Both the position numbers and the translations under genes were made by a program. 64,000 nt of DNA from Hypomyces perniciosus (lineage: Eukaryota; Ascomycota; Sordariomycetes; Hypocreales; Hypocreaceae), in assembly GCA_008477525.1 (NCBI GenBank), contig SPDT01000007.1:1426001-1490000 (forward strand), given 5' to 3'. Each line of letters begins with the position of its first letter. Within the stretch, counting starts at the first letter, position 1. The notes below the pieces were generated by a model. It saw only the letters and a program-made list of their open reading frames with translations. It made no database searches and was not told where the DNA came from. Below are positions 59,370 to 64,000 of this stretch, one piece after another.

Positions 59370-60982
59370 TGTGAGAGAGTAGAGTGTCGATGTTGAAGTT
59401 CGTGGTGGTGACAGTAACAGTCAGTACAGACGCGATGCGACGCGACACCTGCGATTTCAATTTAATACCTAGCGCAGTGTCTGTCTGTCTAGCGAGGATA
59501 CGTACTTCGTACTCGAAGCCTTATCAGCCTATCAACACAGAGCAGCACAGCCATCAGCCACTCGTCGGACTAACAACCGTTGGACACATGTGTCTGAGAT
59601 TAGCTTCTACAGATATTCCCCTCCCCTACGGAGTACCGTACGGAAATGGACGCGCGCAGCAAATTTTCCGATGTCTAGGGCAAGCAGGGCGAGGCCGAAA
59701 TCTGAAATCTGAGCTGTCGAGCTGTCAAGTACAGCCACCAATAGATGCGGCTATGCACGCAATCCATTCCTACCTAGTAAACTACTAGTACTACTAGTAC
59801 ATACATAGCTCCTCCTCAAGCTACAGCCGGACCGCGCTTTGATCCGAAATATTGTCTCCGATGAGACGAGAGCTGCAATCCGCCTTGGCATCGAGTGATA
59901 TGATATGAAGAGCAAACAACTTGGAAATGCAAGGGACAGGGATGAGCCTGGATGAATTATACGAGTAACGCAACTGTGCAACCCCGACCCCTAAGACCTT
60001 GGCCCTCGTCTGTTTCGTCTTTCAGCAGTCTCTGATATGACTTGGTTCGTTGTGTCACGCCAAACAACGGTCAGTATTCATCATCATCATCATCATCATA
60101 TCGTACAAGACTGATGGCCGAATAGGGAGATCAGGCCGCCCCGCGATGCTGTCGGCAGACGTAGAGGTGACTTGGAAAATGGACACAGATACGAAGTACT
60201 CGTAAAGGTCCAGAACGCCGCTTGGCGCAATGGCTGATCGGGAGCATGGAAGCCAAAGCCACTCGCGAGGGCAAACCTACCAACGCCCACGAGGAGGCTG
60301 GATCTCTCTATTGCGAATCACCTCTTTGTGCATCGATCACTATTCAAGCCCTGTCTACCGCCATCGGGCCAATCACCAGCACCCTCGCTCGGCAGTCCAG
60401 CCCGTCTCTCTTTAGCTGCTAACAGCCATACGCGCTGTCTGGCACGGCGGCTTGATACGACGCTAACATTCCCCATTCGGGATAATTGCCACAGGCTAGG
60501 GTGCCTCCGATGAAGACCAATGCCACGCATACCTGCGATCTCAAAGTCATGAGCGATCACAATCCTATTGTCCCATTCTGGACGTCTTGCCAACAAAGGC
60601 CCTGCATGTATCCGCAGCAAGTCTCCGGATACGGGCCTCGGCCACCTTTAGTCGCCTATTCGACCAACATTTCATCATCATGGTGGCGCTAGAGGGTCCC
60701 GATGGACGTCTTCAAGACCATCCCCGACCATCTTGGCGGGTACTGCCATTGGAAGCCTGCCTGATGCTGTTTGTAAATTCCCATCAATTCAACCTTGGCC
60801 GCATTCTTCTTTCTACCTTTACTTTACTTTCCGCCTCGTCTCGGCACTCACTCACTTGTTTGCTTCGTTTGCTCTTATTGTCCCCTCTTGCCTCTTCTCT
60901 TCCTCTCTAGCAATCCTTCTTGCTACTTCCGAAACTCACTCTCGCATCAGCCCGTGTCTCTGATATGCGATCCGCCCCCACA
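59370..60982. other. intergenic region MMS21/VVD-like gene
   Basis: Divergent space of 1.6 kb with dispersed words at 59503-59511, 59627-59635 and 60190-60198, a CAT repeat near 60080-60100 and a pyrimidine-rich stretch (60780-60960) just before the LOV gene start, likely its leader. No additional gene is supported. Confidence 0.45.
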
Positions 60983-61712
60983 ATGCCTCTCAATCCGTGG
61001 GAGTGTCGTGCCCTGCAAGTGAGTTGACATACCCACGGCCATCTTGGCATGGATTGCTGCTATAAAAGCTGGTATTAATAGCTGCTCAAATAGTACGAGT
61101 TCCCAGTCGATTCAGAAGGTGGAAGTGATGCCGCCGTCGCTTGGAGGCAACTTGCGGACCCCATGATATTTCCGGGCATCTATTCCGGTTCTGGTTTTGA
61201 TGTACTGCCTATTCTCGTAAGCATTGTCTCGCTTCTCACTCCCGCTATATCGCTCTCTCTCTCTCTCTCTCTCTCGCGATAGCATCTGACAAGAAATTCC
61301 ATAGCTCCAGGTCATTAATCGCCCCGAACCACAAATTTCATTAGGCGCTGTCGACTGTTCTGCTGTGGTCGTCCTTTGTGATCTCGCACTACCGGACGCT
61401 CCGATCGTCTACACCTCTCCCTCCTTTTGTGAGCTTACAGGCTACTCTTCTGGAGAGGTCCTGGGAAAAAACTGTCGTTTCCTTCAAAAGCCTCCCAAGG
61501 GCGTGGCTTCCGGGTCGAAATCGACCAAGGATACTCACAGATCTGCCATCAGGCGAATGCGACAAGCCATCCAGCTGAATGAGGAGGTTCAGGTGGAAGT
61601 AACCAATTATAAGAAGGACGGCCAGCGCTTTACCAACCTCATCACCATCATCCCTCTCCCCGCGGACCCTACCGGGCATCGCTATGCCGCGGGATTCATG
61701 GTTGAAGTATGA
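60983..61712 (+). CDS. VVD: small LOV-domain blue-light photoreceptor, Vivid type
   Basis: Exons 60983-61018, 61094-61216 and 61305-61712 give 188 aa, almost the length of Neurospora VVD (186). The N-cap starts MPLNPWECRALQ, matching VVD's MNPWE, then GIYSGSGFDVLPIL (compare YAPGGYDIMGYL) and LQVINRPEPQISLGAVD. The LOV core is VVVLCDLALPDAPIVYTSPS, FCELTGYSSGEVLGKNCRFLQ with the photoactive Cys at ~110, the long WC-1/VVD-type loop (KPPKGVASGSKSTKDTHR) associated with FAD binding, VQVEVTNYKKDGQRFTNLIT and the end RYAAGFMVEV. In Neurospora, VVD dampens White Collar signalling for light adaptation by dimerising with WC-1. Only the last exon is long enough to be found by frame alone. Intron 2 contains a CT microsatellite (61253-61274). 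Confidence 0.9.
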
Positions 61713-62291
61713 TGGTTCCTACTCTTTGAAACAGAAGAGACTACGTTGGACGGATTGCGAGTTATACATCGCTTGCTCTTAGGCACGATACCCCTCTTCG
61801 GCGTTTTTGGCTTCATGTTGGAAATGCCAGTGCTGTACGGACAATGGCTGCCATGGCCCATTCAAACAACAGAGCACTTGATCTATTATCAGGTGTTGTC
61901 AGGCGTGGACCACGTTTTGATCGGTCACATCAAGTGGGAATACAGGCCCGCCTCCCTTTTTCCTTTTTTACCATTTTTGGTGTCCTTGTTCTTCTTTCCG
62001 GTTTATGATTTGATTACTGGCATATATGTGAATATGGATAGATCTGTTTCGAGATCCGCGACTGGTTGGCGTTGGATGGGTATCGCGTCGCCCAGGGAGT
62101 CAGAGGGACTTCCGGCTTTTGCATAGGATAAAATTATGGGGGGTGGGGGGATTCGGGGGCCTTTGGGAGAGATATAACAATGGATTGAATGAAATGTATG
62201 ACGAAGCAGAACAAGTCTGCTTGTGAAGAGTATTATCACATTAATAACCATCAAGTATAAATATCCAAATATTCCCTCATTGTCCCACTTC
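61713..62291. other. convergent intergenic region VVD-like/FPG
   Basis: Shared 3' flank of the LOV gene and the DNA glycosylase gene. A 126-codon frame at 61746-62126 is rich in hydrophobic residues but matches nothing I know and sits where 3' UTRs are expected. Confidence 0.45.
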
Positions 62292-63654
62292 TCATCTCTT
62301 CAAGCGACTCGATCGCCTGCGGCCGATGTTCTCTATCTCTTCAGATTTCACAGGCTGTTCCTCCTTCTTCAGCGCCTTGGTCCGCTTCCTCTTGCTAGGC
62401 GGGCCTTCTTCCTCATCCTGCTCCGGCTCTGCTTTGATCTCCACCATTTTCTTTCGTGGCCTCTTGGCTGCTTTCTTCTCCTCTTCGGGCTCAGTCTTCA
62501 CAGGCTCCGCTTTGGCCCCAGCAACAACCGCACCCGTCTTTTTCTGCACTCCGGGAGCATAACAACTCGTCCGCCCACCAACTGTGATAAAGGCCAATTT
62601 CTCTCCGTTAGGCAGCTTGCTCGCTTGCCCTTTGCCGCCCTTCCCCCACCTGTAGTTGAAGAGCCAATGGTCTGGGAATTCGTCCGAGTCGCCGAGCTTG
62701 TCCACTGCCGTTTGGCAGACGTACCGAATCGCTTCGTAGATGTTTGTAATTTCAGCATCACTAAAGCTATCAGAGTACTGCTCCGGGTGCACCTTAGCCT
62801 GGTAGAGGGTTTCGTCGGCGACCCAGTTCCCGATGCCGCTAATCATAGCTTGGTCCAGGAGGAGGGCCTTGACGGGTACGTGGCGGGACTTCATTTTGCC
62901 GCGAAAGTAGGCCTCTGTGAAGATGTCCTTGTCGACGACGGGATCGGGGCCGTTTTCCACAAGGGGTGAGTGTTTGCGAATAGATTCGCCAGGACAGTTG
63001 ACGAGCCTGACACGGCCGAATCGACGAGCGTCAGTGAACGCGACTTCGACTGGGGACTTGTCTGTAGTTGAGATGTGGAATTTCCAAAATTTGGGGGGCC
63101 ATTGAGCGATATCGCTTTCTTTCATTTTCTTGTAGTAGTTTGTGTAGGCAGTTTTTTCTCCTTTGATGTGAACCCAGCCTTGGCAAATGTGAGTGTCTTG
63201 CAAACGAGCAATGCCAGGCGAACCAACGTACCGGTCATGCCGAAATGCATCACAAGATGAGGAGGGCTGTCCAGTGTGATCCTTTACGTTTATTTAGCCA
63301 GATTTCGCATCCAATGTGTTGAAGGGACTATCGCTTACCAGAAATATTTGCCTTGAGAGCCTGCTGACACCACCTAGGAAACATCAGGCTAGGGAACCTG
63401 CGGTAATGAGCGGACGCTTTTTCATACCTTCTTCCCTTTCAAGGCGGCCTCGACTTCCTTGCCGCTGGTTCCAACTTTTCCAAAGACATTGCCATCATCT
63501 ATAGCGGAGGCGTTGGCTATCGTCTTTCCCACCAAACTAAGGCGGAGGAAGTGCACAATCCGTGCAACTATGTTTGGCGTTAATCATGAAAAAAGAGCTG
63601 CTTTGATAAGGGGTGTAGGGTGGGAGAATACATGCCTTCAGCAATCTCTGGCAT
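62292..63654 (-). CDS. formamidopyrimidine-DNA glycosylase (Fpg/Nei family)
   Basis: Base-excision repair enzyme for oxidised purines. Exons 63654-63636 (19 nt), 63567-63428, 63373-63339, 63281-63232 and 63178-62292 give 376 aa. Splicing yields MPEIAEVARIVHFLRL; after removal of Met the Pro1 amine is the expected nucleophile and Glu2 the partner. Other blocks: GSQGKYFWITLD, HLVMHFGMTGWVHIKG, FTDARRFGRVRLV and the H2TH segment LLDQAMISGIGNWVADETLY. No C-terminal zinc finger is seen, as in plant and fungal members; the last ~80 residues are Lys/Glu-rich with nuclear signals (KKAAKRPRKK, PPSKRKRTKALKK). Intron 1 seems to start with GC (GCATGT at 63635); a GT four bases further in also keeps the frame but gives MPEIAEGIAR, a worse fit. 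Confidence 0.92.
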
Positions 63655-64000
63655 TTTCTGTATTTCTTCGCCGTAAGGAAGATGAATATTTTTCAGAACT
63701 ATATACCCCGTTCAGAGTATTCTATTCTATAAGATGAAGAATAACGGTTACGAACAGTTCGGCACGTCGTCAGTCGCGCCCTTCACTGCCCTCTTGAGGC
63801 ACGCCTCAACGCGAAATCCCGTGATCGCTTACTCATCGAAAATACGAACTTTCAACGCCTGCAAAAAAGTATCCCTGCTGGATCTCGAAATGTCTGTTCA
63901 AAAAGTTTTTACTGATAAGAAGCTAACTAGTATTGGATCAAGTACGAAGTACAGAGTAATATTAAGCAGGTATATCCATTGATAAAGGCAAATCTATCCA
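63655..64000. other. 5' flank of the DNA glycosylase gene
   Basis: Contains the probable FPG promoter and one dispersed word (63943-63951). No other gene is visible up to the window end. Confidence 0.4.

Noticed and set aside
61746..62126. 126-codon ORF after the LOV gene
   Set aside because: Hydrophobic, unrecognised, and located where convergent 3' UTRs are expected.

Overview
The window is nuclear DNA of a filamentous ascomycete (Pezizomycotina). Genes carry short introns of about 50-160 nt with GT...AG ends (a few GC...AG), on both strands and without operons. Fungal regulators such as CreC, a CreD-type arrestin, Slm1 and a Vivid-like LOV protein are present. CreC begins with the same residues I remember for Aspergillus CreC, which suggests Eurotiomycetes, but I cannot fix the order or species. 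I found 19 supported protein genes (the first cut by the window edge), one ankyrin-repeat pseudogene, one doubtful ORF, and no convincing tRNA, rRNA, CRISPR or intact transposon.

Layout. 0-6.2 kb: 3' end of the mRNA cap methyltransferase ABD1, the Miro GTPase GEM1 (minus), and creC (plus). 9.5-20.8 kb: a CreD-type arrestin adaptor, SLM1, a decayed ankyrin gene, a second arrestin-fold protein, a GA4-desaturase/AsaB-like oxygenase (minus) and a Mup1-type methionine permease (minus). 20.8-41 kb is gene-poor: an FAD amine oxidase (minus), a C2H2 zinc-finger protein (minus), a Fungal_trans_2-type regulator (plus) and an EgtD-fold methyltransferase (minus). 40.5-50.0 kb has no supported gene but is dense in one short palindromic word family. 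50.0-64.0 kb is gene-dense: methylthioadenosine phosphorylase, a Ctr86/Ataxin-10 protein with a large His/Cys insert, RIB3, COQ3, the SUMO ligase MMS21/NSE2, a Vivid-like blue-light receptor and an Fpg-type DNA glycosylase.

Possible functional links. CreC (partner of the CreB deubiquitinase), the PY-motif arrestin (adaptor for a HulA/Rsp5 ligase), Slm1 (plasma membrane, TORC2) and a Mup1-like permease (in yeast a classic cargo of arrestin-directed endocytosis) lie within 17 kb. All bear on nutrient transporter control; that they work together here is inference. Methionine salvage (MTAP) and methionine uptake are also both present, but 30 kb apart.

Gene models were built by hand from reading frame, splice signals and family similarity recalled from memory. 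Each spliced model closes in frame, but none has been checked against transcripts or databases.
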